From: Cephalopachus bancanus
Taxonomy: Eukaryota; Chordata; Mammalia; Primates; Tarsiidae
Length of the DNA: 64,000 nt
Reading direction: 5' to 3'
Assembly: GCA_027257055.1 (NCBI GenBank)
Contig: JAPVLO010000133.1
Coordinates: 1,488,001 to 1,552,000, forward strand
Shown: positions 24,086 to 35,125 of the stretch, piece by piece
Layout of the letters: every line of letters begins with the position of its first letter
Position numbering within the stretch: position 1 is the stretch's first letter
Notes under the pieces: generated by a model
Told to the model about the DNA's origin: nothing
Seen by the model: only the letters and a program-made list of their open reading frames with translations
Databases searched by the model: none
Program-made: the position numbers and the translations under genes

Positions 24086-25467
24086 CTATTTCTCTGTATA
24101 CCTTCCCTCTATTATATTTCTCTGTATACCTTCCCTCTGTATACCTACCGCCCTATTTCTACTGAATAGCATGTTCACTTAGAAGAATATGGTTGAGCTG
24201 TGTGTATGTGTTTTTACATGTGACACTGGTAAGATTCCTGGGAGCATGGGGACTTCTGATAAAAACAATCACAACATGACTATAAAGAAAACTTGAAATT
24301 CAAGCAAAGCATTGCAGAGCAACTAGAAATAACCTTTTTGTGTGTACTGTTCATTTACGGCTTCATCTGTGTAGTGTCAGGGACAAACTAGGGTCCCAGC
24401 TGCCTGTATTCATTTAATAAATTGTGATAATTAATAGCTATTATTCATGCATTTCAGACTTTTCACATTTAATAACAGCTCATTCCAATCAAAAACATGA
24501 AAACATGATCAGAGTGGAGTGTGTGTGGGTGTCACAAGGCAAATAGTGGATTGGAAACCTGTGAACGTACTGTCATTCTGTTTCCTTCCAGCAGAGTATA
24601 ATTTTTATTAGCTTTGGGAATGAAATGGGAAGCATTTCTGTGTAATTTTAAGAAAGCTCTGACTGGCATCATAGTCAATTGGCCTGTTTTCTATTTTTTC
24701 CTCCTGTTCATTTGTTCAGATATAATTAGAGATTCTTTGTAACATTTTCAATGCCAATCCTTATTAATCTCTAATTTCTAATCATAGGCATAAAGGGTCT
24801 GGAAACTGCATTTTGCATTCTATGGCTTTTGAGGGAAAATTGACATACTTCTTGTTCGGTAAATTTCTGACTACCTTCCTTTTCACCTTACCCCTAGGGG
24901 ACAGCAAGAATAAAATGGGCTTTGTGGAAAGTTGAAGCTGAGTTCTAGCTCTTAAAACAATTATGGCTAGATTTGTTGGTAGCTGTGACAGTTCTTGGTT
25001 GTACAATTCCAGTGAGAAAGAAGATAAATGAGGCCACAGTACGCGGAGACATAGAGGCAAGATTGGACAAGAATTGAGAGCCTCTTCTGAGAATCACAGA
25101 AACCTCTGAGAAGCCTGACCAAGAGTTACGTATTTGAAAGGGCAGTGAAGACCACAGAATAAGCAAAAACAAACATCCTATTTTTAAATTGCTACTTGGA
25201 GGTGAAATCAAATGTTGATAGTTAAGTTACCACAAAAAGTCCAATCAGGAATTTAGAGTGCAAGTCTTAGAACTTGCTATTGGACAATTATATGTAGCTA
25301 CCTCTTCAATATTTCTGGAAAAGCATACATTTTTGGTAGTGTTTCAACAGCAAGTCTTTATGCATATGTGCATATGTTTATTGTGATCACTGGTTGCACT
25401 ACAACAGTTGCAATATTTTCCTATGAACTTTTAGGGGACATATCTTTTCTATGGGAATGATCTATAT
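24086..25467. other. Unassigned sequence with a small tandem duplication
   Basis: No repeat family recognised. At 24089-24147 a unit of about 29 bp, 'tatttctctgtataccttccctc' plus spacer, is repeated nearly exactly, followed by a third partial 'tgtatacct'. Confidence 0.55.
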
Positions 25468-25630
25468 AAAAACTACTTTATGGAAGTTCAATTTCTAGTT
25501 CCCTCAGAAATCGCCACACTGTCTTCCAAAGAGGTTGTATTAGTCTGCATTCCCACCAGCAGTGAAGTAGTGTTCCTTTTTCTCCACATCCTCACCAGCA
25601 TTTGTTGTTTTATTAATGATGGCCATTCTA

Positions 25631-25920
25631 TTTTTCTTTTTTTTTTTGAGTTGGAGTCTCACTCAATCACCCAGACTGGAGTACAGTGGCCACTTCCGGC
25701 CATTGCAGCCTTGACCTGCCAAGCTCCGGCGATCCTTCTGCCTCAGCCTTCCGAGTAGCCGGAATTACAGGCGTGCGCTACCACGCCCGGCTGATTTTTA
25801 GGTTTATTGTAGAGATGAAGTCTTGCTGCTCAGACGGGTCTCGAACCCGCGGGCTCAGGCAATCCACTTACCTCAGCCTCCCAAAGGTGCGGGATTACAG
25901 GCTGAGCCACCGAACCCGGC
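25631..25920 (-). mobile_element. Tarsier-type Alu, younger subfamily
   Basis: Reverse-strand full dimer inside the inverted half of the L1. The T-arm is GCGGG-TTCGAGA-CCCGT (one G-T wobble) and the hairpin loop is GGAAGT. The TSD aatgatggccattct is at 25616-25630 and 25921-25935, so it landed after the L1. Confidence 0.94.
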
Positions 25921-26640
25921 AATGATGGCCATTCTTACAGGGATTAGGTGGTATCTCAATGTGGTTTTGATTTGTATTTCTCTAAAATGTGGTTTTGATT
26001 TGCATTTCTCCAATGATGAGTGAGGCTGAGCACTTTTTCATGTGTCTGTTGGCTGCCCATATATCTTCTTTTGAGAAGTGTCTATTCATGTCTTTTGCCC
26101 ACTTTTTAACGGGGCTGTTTGTTTTTTTTCCTTTCAACCATATGATCCAACAATTCCCCTATTGGGAATATACCTGGAGGAACTCAAATCGTACTACAAA
26201 AAAGATACCTGCACACGTATGTTTGTTGAAGTTCTATTCACAATAAGAAAAACATGGAACCAACTGTTTTGCCCATCAAAGCTGGACTGGATAAAAAAAT
26301 GTGGTACATATACACAATGGAATATTATGCAGCCACAAAGAAGGACAGATATATGAACTTTACAGCAAATTGGATGGATTTGGAGTGGATCATACTCAGT
26401 GATTTATCACAAAAACAAAGAAATGAGTTCCATATGTTCTCACTCATAAGGTGACCTTGAACAATTATAATGCTATAAGAAAGTAATTGGCAGTAGCGAA
26501 AAACTGGCAGGGGAAGGGGGGTTGGGACTGGCAGTTGGAGAAGACTGCTAGGGGAGGGAGAGGTGTGCCTTATTAACAAGGTATCTGCATGATCAATGTT
26601 TATATACCTAACCCTGAATTGTACCCTACATCTTTATAAT

Positions 26641-26705
26641 AAATAAATAAATTAAAAATAAATAAATAAAATAAAATAAAATTTAAAAAATAATAATAAA
26701 ATAAA
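26641..26705 (+). repeat. (AAAT)n-rich L1 tail
   Basis: The A-rich tail of the preceding L1 has become an irregular AAAT/AAT simple repeat. Confidence 0.9.
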
Positions 26706-26767
26706 AGATGTTTTGCACAAACAAACAAAAACCTACTTTATATTTTTGGTTTTAAAAACTAAAGACT

Positions 26768-26930
26768 TTTTTTTTTTTTTTCCGAGATGGAGTCTCACTC
26801 CGTTGCCCAGACTGGAGTGCAGTGGCCACTCCCAGCCACCGCAGCCTCAACCTGCTGGGCTTCAGCGATCCTTCCCCCTCAGCCTTCCAAGTAGCTGGAA
26901 TTACAGGCATGCGCTACCACACCTAGCTAG
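26768..26930 (-). mobile_element. Tarsier-type Alu right arm only
   Basis: On the reverse strand this starts near the right-arm beginning (tagctaggtgtggtagcgcatg) and runs through the hairpin (GTGGCT-GGGAGT-GGCCAC) to the A-tail. There is no left arm; L1 sequence follows directly on the high-coordinate side. No TSD was seen, so 5' truncation or an arm-only insertion are both possible. Confidence 0.85.
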
Positions 26931-28680
26931 TTTTCAATTTATTAGTAGGTTTTGGTTTGCAACAAAATTGAGAGAAAGGTAAAGAGATATCCCATATATT
27001 CTTGTCCCCAAACATACATAACCGTCCCCACTGTCAACCTCCCTAACTATAGTGGCAATTTTGTTACACTTGACGAAGCTACCTTGACACATTATTATCA
27101 CCTGAGTTTGTAGTAGAGTTACACTTGGTGTTGTACATTCTATGGGTTAGGACAAATGTAAATGTATAATGACATGTATCCACCACCATAGTATTATTTA
27201 GATTATTTTCATTGACCTCATATTGCCTATGTTCTGTCAATTGAATCCTTCCTCTCCCCAAACCCTGACAAACATTGTTCTTTTCACTCTAATTACAGTA
27301 TTAGCTTTCCAGAATGTTATGTAGTTTCAACTATACGGAATGTAGCCTTTTCAAATTGGCTTCTTTCCCTTTAGTAATTTGTACTTAACTTTCCTCCATG
27401 TCTTTTAATGGGTCAATGATTCATTTCTTTTAATGCTAAATAACATTCCATTGTCTGAATGTACCATGTGTGGACATGTTTTCAACTCCTTTGAATAAAT
27501 ACCAAGAAGAATGATTACCAGACAGTATGATAAGTTTAGGTTTAGTTTTGTACAAAACATCTAAACTGTCTTCCAAAATGACTGTACTATTTTTTAATTT
27601 ATACCATTAGTGAATGGGGTTACTTGTTCTATATTCTCACCAGAATGAGATGTTGTTTGTGTTCTGAATTTGGGTCATTTTAACAGATGTGTAATGGTAG
27701 CCCATCTAGTTTTAATTGTCAATTCACAAATGGCATATGATGTTGACTATCTGTTCACATGCTTATTTGCCATCTATCTTCTATCGTGAAGTCATTTCAG
27801 GTCTTTTGCCTATTTTTTAATTGGGTTGTCTGTTTTCTTATTATTCAGTTTTAAGAGTTCTTAGTATATTGTAGATAATGTTTTTTTTTATTAGAGGTGT
27901 CTTTTGCAAGTATTTTATCTGAGTCTATGGCTTTGATTTTTATTCTTTTGATGTTGTCTTTTGCAGAACTGCAAAAGTTTTTAATTTAAACAAAGCCCAG
28001 CCAATTAAGTCTTTCTTTCATGGATCATGCTTTTTGTGTTATTTCTAAAAAGTCATTGCCATACCCATGGTCGTCTAGGTTTTTGCCTACATTTTCTTTT
28101 AGGAGTTGTATAACTTTGCAATTTATATTTAGATCTATAATTCATTTTGAGTTAAGTATTGTGAAGCATGTAAAGTTAGTATCTAGTTTTTTTGTGTGTG
28201 CATGTGTCTAGTTGTTCCAGCAACAGTTTTGAAAAAGCAATCTTTGCTCCATTGTTTTAGCTTTTCTTTTTTGTTAACAATCAATTAATTTGGTGTGAAA
28301 TGTTGAAATATTTCTAGTTATCTATTATTTTACCAATTCCACATTTTAAAAAATCCTGTTGTTTTGCAGTAAGTTTTGATGTGGGTGGTGTCAATCCTCA
28401 GACACGCTGCTCTCCTTCAATATGGAGTTGACTATTTTGGGTCTTTTCCCTCTTTACATGACCTTTGGAATCAGTCAACATCCAAAACATAACTTGCTAG
28501 GATTTTGATTGGGATTTTATTGAATATTTCTTTGTTTATTTAGTACTTTAAAAAATCTCTTTCATCATAGTTTTGTAGTTTTCCTTCTAGAGATCTTGAA
28601 CATATTTTGTTAGGTTTAAACCTAAATATTTTATTTTTTTTCAATGCTGATATAAATTATAATGTGTTTTTAACTTCAAA
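26931..28680 (-). mobile_element. Old L1 (L1MC/L1ME type) 3' region, reverse strand
   Basis: Reverse-strand L1 3'UTR and ORF2 C-terminus: 'cacattattatcacctgag', 'ttgtacattctatgggtta', 'tagccttttcaaattggcttc', 'aataacattccattgtctg', 'gtcttttgcctattttttaa'. This is typical old mammalian L1M wording, heavily diverged with no usable frame. The left part may carry further small insertions. Confidence 0.8.
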
Positions 28681-28949
28681 TTCTACTTGTTCATTGCTGG
28701 TATATAGAAAATCTAATCCTAAAATGCTTGAAATCTAAATTTTATATGATCAAACTTTTATTTCATCAGTCATCTACGTTATTTATGAAACTTGATCATG
28801 ATCACATGATTGTTGCATGACAATTAGGTTTAATATAATACTCAATTAAAAGCACCTTTTCTATGAAAAATCATTGGCATATCAATGATTACTTTTTATT
28901 ACTAAATTATAAAATACTAATTGCTATTAAATAGCATCTACAAAATTAT

Positions 28950-29247
28950 TTTTTATATTTTTAAAAATTGAGATAATCTCTCTTTGTGGCATAAACTGGA
29001 GTGCAGTTGTGTGATCATAACTCAATGTAACCTCAAACTCCTGGGCTCAAACAATCTTCTCTCTTCCACCTTCTAAGCAGCTGGGACTACAGGCATGCAC
29101 CATATTGCCCAGCTAATTATATTTTATTTTTTATAGAGATAGGATCTTACTATGATGCCCAAGCTAGACTTGACATTTTAGTTTCAAATGATACTCCCAT
29201 CTTGGTCTCCCAATGTGTTAGGATTACAGGTGTGAGCCATTCAGGTT
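28950..29247 (-). mobile_element. AluJ-type dimer
   Basis: Reverse-strand old Alu: 'aaactggagtgcagttgtgtg', 'cctcaaactcctgggctcaa', 'gctgggactacaggcatgc', 'ggattacaggtgtgagcc'. It has the ancestral right arm without the tarsier hairpin and is strongly diverged. Confidence 0.85.
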
Positions 29248-29309
29248 TTCATTGTTATTAAATACTATATTACATATATTATGTCTTTTGTTTTTGTTTT
29301 TGGGTTCTG

Positions 29310-29510
29310 AATTTGTAAAGCCTGGGGTTTGAGTGTCAGATTTACTACTTACTATCTATGTGGCTTCTGCCTCTCTATTTTTTCAACTGGGGTAAAAAAT
29401 GGATTCTTACCTGTGGATGTGATGTAAAGATTAAATGAGAAAAGGTATGTTATGATCTTAAAATTGTGCTTGTAACACAAAAAGAGTTAAAAATTAGCTG
29501 CTTCACCACT
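29310..29510 (+). mobile_element. MIR
   Basis: 'gggtttgagtgtcagatttac', 'atgtggcttctgcctctc', 'tttcaactggggtaaaaa' and 'gattaaatgagaaaaggtatg' follow the MIR consensus order. It is an old tRNA-derived SINE. Confidence 0.65.
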
Positions 29511-29713
29511 GCAGTGACTGTCATCACTGCTACTACCACGACCAGTCCTCTGATGATACTGCTAAATAACCAAGTGTAATGAAAAGAAACTCTGGAGGTA
29601 GAACCCAACTGGAGCATAACTGTATGTAAAACTTAGGTAAGCCAAAGTATTCTTAGGCCCCAGGTGAACAAAGCGACATAAAATCACTTTTTTTCAGTCC
29701 TAAAAGTATATGG

Positions 29714-30220
29714 ATATTCCCCTATTGGGAATATACCCAGAGAAACTCAAATCATTCTACAAAAATGATACCTGCTCACATAGGTTTGATGCAGCTCTAT
29801 TCACAATAGCAAAAGCAGGGAACCAACCATGTTGCCCATTGAAGTTGGACTGGGTAAAAAAAATGTGGCTCATATACACAGTGGAATATTATGCAGCCAT
29901 AAAGAAGGACAACATGGACTTTGCAGCAACTTGATGGATTTAGAGTTGCTCATACTCAGTGATCTATCACAGAAACAGAGAACAGAGTACCATATGTTTT
30001 TGCTCATAAGTGGACCTTGAACAATTATTATAATACTATAAGAAAGGGATTGACAAACTGGAAATCCCTAGTGGGAGACTGTCAGGGGAGGGGGGTTGGG
30101 ATAGACAATTGAGGGAAACTGCTAGGGGAGAGATGGGTACACCTCATCAACAAGGGTAACTGCATAATCAACGTTTGTATACCTAATCCTGAATTGTACC
30201 CCACATCTTTATAATTAAAA
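29714..30220 (+). mobile_element. Short 5'-truncated L1 3' end with TSD
   Basis: 507 bp from 'atattcccctattgggaat' (ORF2 C-terminus) to 'ctgaattgtaccccacatc', AATTA-rich and then A-rich. The TSD aaaagtatatgg is at 29702-29713 and 30221-30232. The 3'UTR G-rich part reads caggggaggggggttggg, the same type as the L1 ending at 26726. Confidence 0.92.
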
Positions 30221-30232
30221 AAAAGTATATGG

Positions 30233-30950
30233 CTATCTATGAGAAGATTATTATCAGGCAATGATTACAAAAAATATATTAACATAAGATGAACATTATA
30301 ATGCAAAGAACAAGTTTGCCACTAACATTTGAATTTCAATTAGATATATAAAATGCAAAGAGAAAGAAATAATTGATGAGCTATAAATCAATCATTATTG
30401 TGAATGACAATTATAGAGAATATCTCAGAAACTTCCTTGAGTCGTTCTTCAACAAATAGGGATTGTTTTCTGGAATTTATTGTTTTTATGATTTAGGGTT
30501 TTAATTATTGCATTTGACTTTGTGTTTAGACTTGTCTAGCTAACAATTTTTTCTTTGACAAAAAGGCTTAGCACTGTAATTAGGTGTGGTTGAATTCTGA
30601 AAATAGCATGATAAAATATTTCAATTGAAGCACTGAATATTGTAAGTCTTCAACAACAAGGAAATAGCTCAGTAAATTATAACATAATAAATTAAAGAAA
30701 CAATGCAACCATTTGGAGCTATAATTAACAAACAGGCAGATCTTCATGTAAAAATACTTACTTATGACATGTTATGAGTTCTGCAAGGGAAACCAAGCTG
30801 AATACAAAAATCTACATGCTACATACAATGTTAAAAACATACATGGAAAGGAGTATGCCAAAAAGTATGCCAAGTTAATTATGGTAGATTGTAACCTTTA
30901 TAATATATTATACTGTCCTATTAATTATTAATAAATTGACATAATATAAT
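30233..30950. other. Unassigned AT-rich sequence
   Basis: No recognised element between two L1 insertions. Confidence 0.5.
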
Positions 30951-31414
30951 ATTTTCTTTTGTTGATAAAAGGTAAAATATTGTCAACTATAGTCATCATG
31001 CAGTGACTATATTAACTCCCATGCAACTAAAAATTGACACCCTTTCAGTCGTCATATAACTAAAAATTGGTACCCTCTCATGAATATCAACACCTTTCCT
31101 CATTCCCTAGACCATGGTGACCACAATTTAACTCTGTTAGTATGAGTTTTACTTTTTTTTTTAAGATTCTACATGTAAGTGTGGTGATGCAATATTTCTC
31201 TTTCTGTATCTGAATTATTTCACTTAGCATAATCATCTCAAGATTCATCCACATGTTGAAAAAGGTAGGATTTCCCTTTTAAAAAGATAAAAATATTCCA
31301 TTGTTTTGTGTATATGTGTGCGTGTCACATTTTTATCCATTAATCTGTTGACAGAAGCAAATTATCTCCCTATCTTTGCTAATGCAATTAATGCTGCAAT
31401 GATCATGGGAATGC

Positions 31415-31570
31415 TCAGCCGGGTGTGGTAGTGTATGCCTGTAATTCCAGCTACTCGGAAGGCCAAGGTGGAAGGACCGCCGGAGCCCAGCAGGTTGAGG
31501 CTGTGGTGGCCGCTCCCGGCCACTGCACTCCAGTCTGGGAGACAGAGTGAGACTCCAACTAAAAGCAAAC

Positions 31571-31608
<38 letters not shown>

Positions 31609-31610
31609 CT
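31415..31610 (+). mobile_element. Tarsier-type Alu right arm only, with inverted hairpin and (CA)n tail
   Basis: Begins exactly at the right arm (tcagccgggtgtggtagtg) and ends GACTCCAACTaaaagcaaac followed by (CA)n. The TSD tgggaatgc is at 31406-31414 and 31611-31619, so the right arm was inserted alone. The hairpin at 31506-31523 reads GTGGCC-GCTCCC-GGCCAC, the exact reverse complement of the same 18 bp in the sister copies. Confidence 0.9.
31576..31608 (+). repeat. (CA)n microsatellite in an Alu tail
   Basis: About 16 CA units occupy the place of the A-tail of the preceding Alu arm. The Cys/Val frames read from it on the reverse strand are not genes. Confidence 0.97.
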
Positions 31611-32710
31611 TGGGAATGCAAATATCTTTTGAGACAGTGGTTTTCTTTCTTTTGCATAGATACCCAGAAGTGGGTTTGCTGGATCACATGATCATTCTAC
31701 TTTTAATTTGAGTGTGTGTGTGGGGGGGGATCTGCACACTGTTTTTCATAATGACTGTAACCAATTTTCATTCACACTGAGAGTGTACAAAGGTTTCTTT
31801 TGTGCGACATTCTTGTCAATGTTAACTCCTGTCCTTTGAAAAATAGTAATCATACCACATATGAGGTGATTTTGATTTGCATTTCCCTGATTACTAGTGA
31901 TGTTGAGCACCTTTTTATATACCTACTGTCTATTTGTATGTCTTCTCTGAAAAAAATGTCTGTTCACGTCCTTTGCCCATTTTTAAATTGGTTTATTTAC
32001 TTTTACTATTGAGTTGCATGAGTTTCTTGTATATTTTAAATGTTAACTCCTTACTGGATATTTAGTTTACAAATATGTTTCCCATTCTGTAGGTTAATTT
32101 TTTGTTTTATTGACTGTTTCCTTTGGTAAGCAATCACTTTTTAGTTTGATATAGCCCTACTTATTTATTTTTGCTTTTGACATCACATCCAGAAAAAATT
32201 ACATAGACCAAAGCCAATGATATTTTTTTCCTGTGAATTCTTCTAGGAGTTTTACAGCAACAGCTCTAGTAGAATATTTGATCACTTTTGAATTTATTTC
32301 TGTGTATGATATAAGAAAAACACCCACTTTTCTTTGCATATGGATATTCAGTTTTTAAAACACCATTTATTAAGGAGAATACCTTTTCCTTCATTGTGTT
32401 TTTCTTGATGTCTTTGTTGAAGATTGGTTTAAGATGCATAGTAGAGTTTATTTATGGGTTCTTTATTCTGTTCCATTAATTTATGTGTCTATTTTTATAT
32501 CAGTGCCATACAGTTTTGGTTACTATGGCTTTGTAAGATATTTTGAAATCAGAAAGTGTGAGACCTTTGGCTTTTTTGTTCTTATGCAAGATTACTTTAG
32601 CTATTCAGTCTTTTATGGTTCTATACAAATTTTAGTATTGTTGACTGTAGTTAAAAAATAGTGTATCTTCAAAATGTGCAAAGTTAATAGTCACATGTGT
32701 TCTCATCACA

Positions 32711-32733
32711 CCACACACACACACACACACACA
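32711..32733 (+). repeat. (CA)n microsatellite
   Basis: Eleven uninterrupted CA units. Confidence 0.97.
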
Positions 32734-32927
32734 AAGAAACTTATGTGAGGTGATAAAGATGTTCATTAGCTTAATTATCGTCATTATATTCCACTGTATC
32801 CATATATCAAAACACCATATTTTAAACCTCAAATATATGCATATTTGTCAATAATATCTCAGGAAAGCTGAAAAAAATTAAGCTTCAGTAATGTTTAAAA
32901 TAAAACTGATGGTACATTTATTAACTG

Positions 32928-32951
32928 TATATATATATATATATATATATA
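32928..32951 (+). repeat. (TA)n microsatellite
   Basis: Twelve uninterrupted TA units. Confidence 0.97.
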
Positions 32952-33534
32952 AAATGCATATTCAAAAATTGCTAATAGTTACAACTTTAAACAAATTTTA
33001 CAGATCACTGCTCTTAAAATAATGTGCCCCTCTCCATTTCATGTTCCTAATGGTAGTGGGAATAAGTATGAACACAAGGGGCCTTTACATGAAGAGAAGC
33101 AAAACTTCATTCAATGCAAGAAACATGTCACTGCTTCATCTAACAGTTATTGCAGGGACCTGAAGGAAGCACTTGCTTTTTATGAATTAATATGGAGAGA
33201 CCAAAAAGCTTTTTGCATATTTGGGCTTCTAACAGCAAATAAGAAATGAACCATTCAGTCTACAAGAGGATTCATTCTGTGCAATATTCTTTCCTGACCG
33301 AGGCAACAAGGAGAATTTTGTAAACTTTTATTCCACATTCTGTCCTAGGAAACAGGGAATGGCATTCCAACATTAGCCACAGAAAAAGTGTAGGCTTAGT
33401 TTGAGTATAGGCTCCATGATTTGGGGTACATGACCTCGATACACACTTAAGCTCTTAAAACATCAGCATGTCAATCTTTTGGAAAAAAATTATTATTATT
33501 CTGTAATTTAAAAATAATACATCATTAGTCTTTA

Positions 33535-34270
33535 GGAAAATCCAATTCAAAACCATAATAAGATACATTTCATACTTACAAGGATGGCCATAATCAAAAG
33601 AGAGATAACAACAAGTGTTGATGAGAATATAGAAAAGTTGAAATCCTTACACTGCTGGTGGGGATGTCAGATGGTACATGCAACTTTGAAAAATTGTGTC
33701 ACAATTTCTTAAAAGGTTAAACATAGAGTGCTAAATGACCCAACAATGTTGGGTAACATTCTAGATAACACCTTCTAGATAACACCTGATAATCAAAAAC
33801 TTATGTCCACATCAAAAACTTATAAGTTATTATTGATGGCAACATTATTCATAAAGTGGAAACAACCTAAGTGCCCATTAACTGATAAATGGATAAACAA
33901 AAACATAATATAGCCTTACAATGAAGTATTATTCAGCAATAAAATAAATCAAGTCCTGATACTTGCTACTCTGTGAATGAATGACCTTTGGAAACATCAT
34001 GTTAAGTGAAAGAAACCAGCCATAAAAGATCACATATTATATGCTTCTGTTTACATAAAATAAAAAGAACGGCCAAATCCATAGAGACAGAGAGATTAGT
34101 GATTCCTTAGGGTTGGGATTTTGTGGAGAAATAGAAAATGACTGCTGTGGGTACAGGAATTTTCAAGGGGGTTGATAAAATATTTTGGAATTGAAGTGAC
34201 GGTTGCACAACTCAGTGAATATAGTAAAAATCACTGAATGCTACAATTAATATTTTTTCACCCTGAAAGT
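33535..34270 (+). mobile_element. Old L1M 3' fragment
   Basis: 'aaaaccataataagatacattt', 'ttacactgctggtggggatg', 'acaacctaagtgcccattaac', 'cctttggaaacatcatgtta', 'cagagagattagtgattcc' follow L1M ORF2 C-terminus into the 3'UTR. Confidence 0.82.
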
Positions 34271-34357
34271 TAGGTTTCTTTTATCCTTTTATTAAAACTT
34301 ACTTTTCAAACAGCAAAGTGCAACTTGTTTAGTAAACAATCCTTTCAGCTATGGAAA

Positions 34358-35125
34358 ATAGATAAAGCAAAAACTGCCTTGATGATCAAGATATAGAACA
34401 ATTCCTTGACCTGCAAAATTCCTTGCATGTCCCCTTGAAATCACCACATCATCTTCCTCTAAACCACTTGACTGTGTTTTTGTTTTAATTCCAGTAGCTT
34501 AATTTTTGCAAGAAGTCATATAAATGAAGTAATGCCTTCTTTTGTATAGTATAATGCATTTATTTAATATAGCTAATGCATTTGAGATCTATTCATAGTG
34601 TTGTATGTATCAATAGATCATTCTCCATTTATTGATGGGTAGTATCACATTGCATAGGCGTGCCTGAATTTGTAGACACATTTCCCAGTTGTGGAACATT
34701 CTTGTTATTTCTAGGTTTGGTCAATTATGAATAAAACTGCGATAATAATTCACATATGGGGCTTGTGTGAACATAGGTTTGCATTTCAGTTGAGTAAATG
34801 ATTAGGACTGTGATTGTTGGGTCATGTGGTAAGTTTATGTTAACTTTTAAAAATTTATTTTTATTTATTTTTTAGAAATGAGGTCTTGCTATGTTGCCCA
34901 GGTTGGTCTCAAACTCCTGGACTCAAGGAGTCCTCTTGCCTTGACCTCCCTAAGTGCTAGGATTACAAGTATGAACCACTGTGCCCAGCTCTATGTTAAC
35001 CTTTTTGAGAAACTGCTCAAACTGTTTTCTAAAGTAGCTTTACTGTTTTACATTCCTAACAGCAGTAGATGAGACTTAGGCTTGCTCCATATCCTCCTTA
35101 GAAATTATCAATAATGTCAGACTTT
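34358..35125 (-). mobile_element. Old L1M (L1MC/ME-type) fragment, reverse strand
   Basis: 'caattatgaataaaactgcg', 'ttgggtcatgtggtaag', 'gagaaactgctcaaactg' and 'ttacattcctaacagcag' are reverse-strand L1M ORF2 C-terminal wording; upstream text fits its 3'UTR. It is interrupted by an Alu monomer at 34858. Confidence 0.78.
34858..34990 (-). mobile_element. Free left Alu monomer (FLAM-like), reverse strand
   Basis: 'ttgctatgttgcccaggttgg', 'caaactcctggactcaagg', 'gtgctaggattacaag' and then 'ctgtgcccagct', with no right arm. 'tatgttaac' is present on both sides (about 34837 and 34992), a likely TSD. Confidence 0.83.

Larger units (their letters stand above)
25482..26726 (+). mobile_element. L1 3' end with 5' inversion (twin-primed insertion)
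   Basis: 25482-26137 is L1 ORF2 C-terminal sequence in reverse orientation ('tagtctgcattcccaccagcag', 'gggattaggtggtatctcaatg', 'ccactttttaacggggctg'). At about 26138 it switches to forward ('aaccatatgatccaacaattcc') and runs to the 3'UTR and an (AAAT)-rich tail (26641-26705). The flanks carry aaaaactactttat (25468-25481) and aaaaacctactttat (26727-26741), a near-perfect TSD around the whole inverted-plus-direct unit. Confidence 0.87.
30955..32645 (-). mobile_element. L1MA/L1MB-type L1 3' region, reverse strand
   Basis: Reverse-strand L1: 3'UTR ('atggtgaccacaatttaac', 'gattctacatgtaagtgtg'), then ORF2 C-terminus ('taatgctgcaatgatcatggg', 'ggatcacatgatcattctac', 'ttgcatttccctgattacta', 'gtctgttcacgtcctttgcc', 'tctgttccattaatttatgtg'). 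It is interrupted by an Alu right arm at 31415. Confidence 0.85.
32646..33530. other. Unassigned sequence with two microsatellites
   Basis: Contains (CA)n at 32711-32733 and (TA)n at 32928-32951; the rest is not recognised. The 75-aa frame at 33022 has no family resemblance that I can see. Confidence 0.5.
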
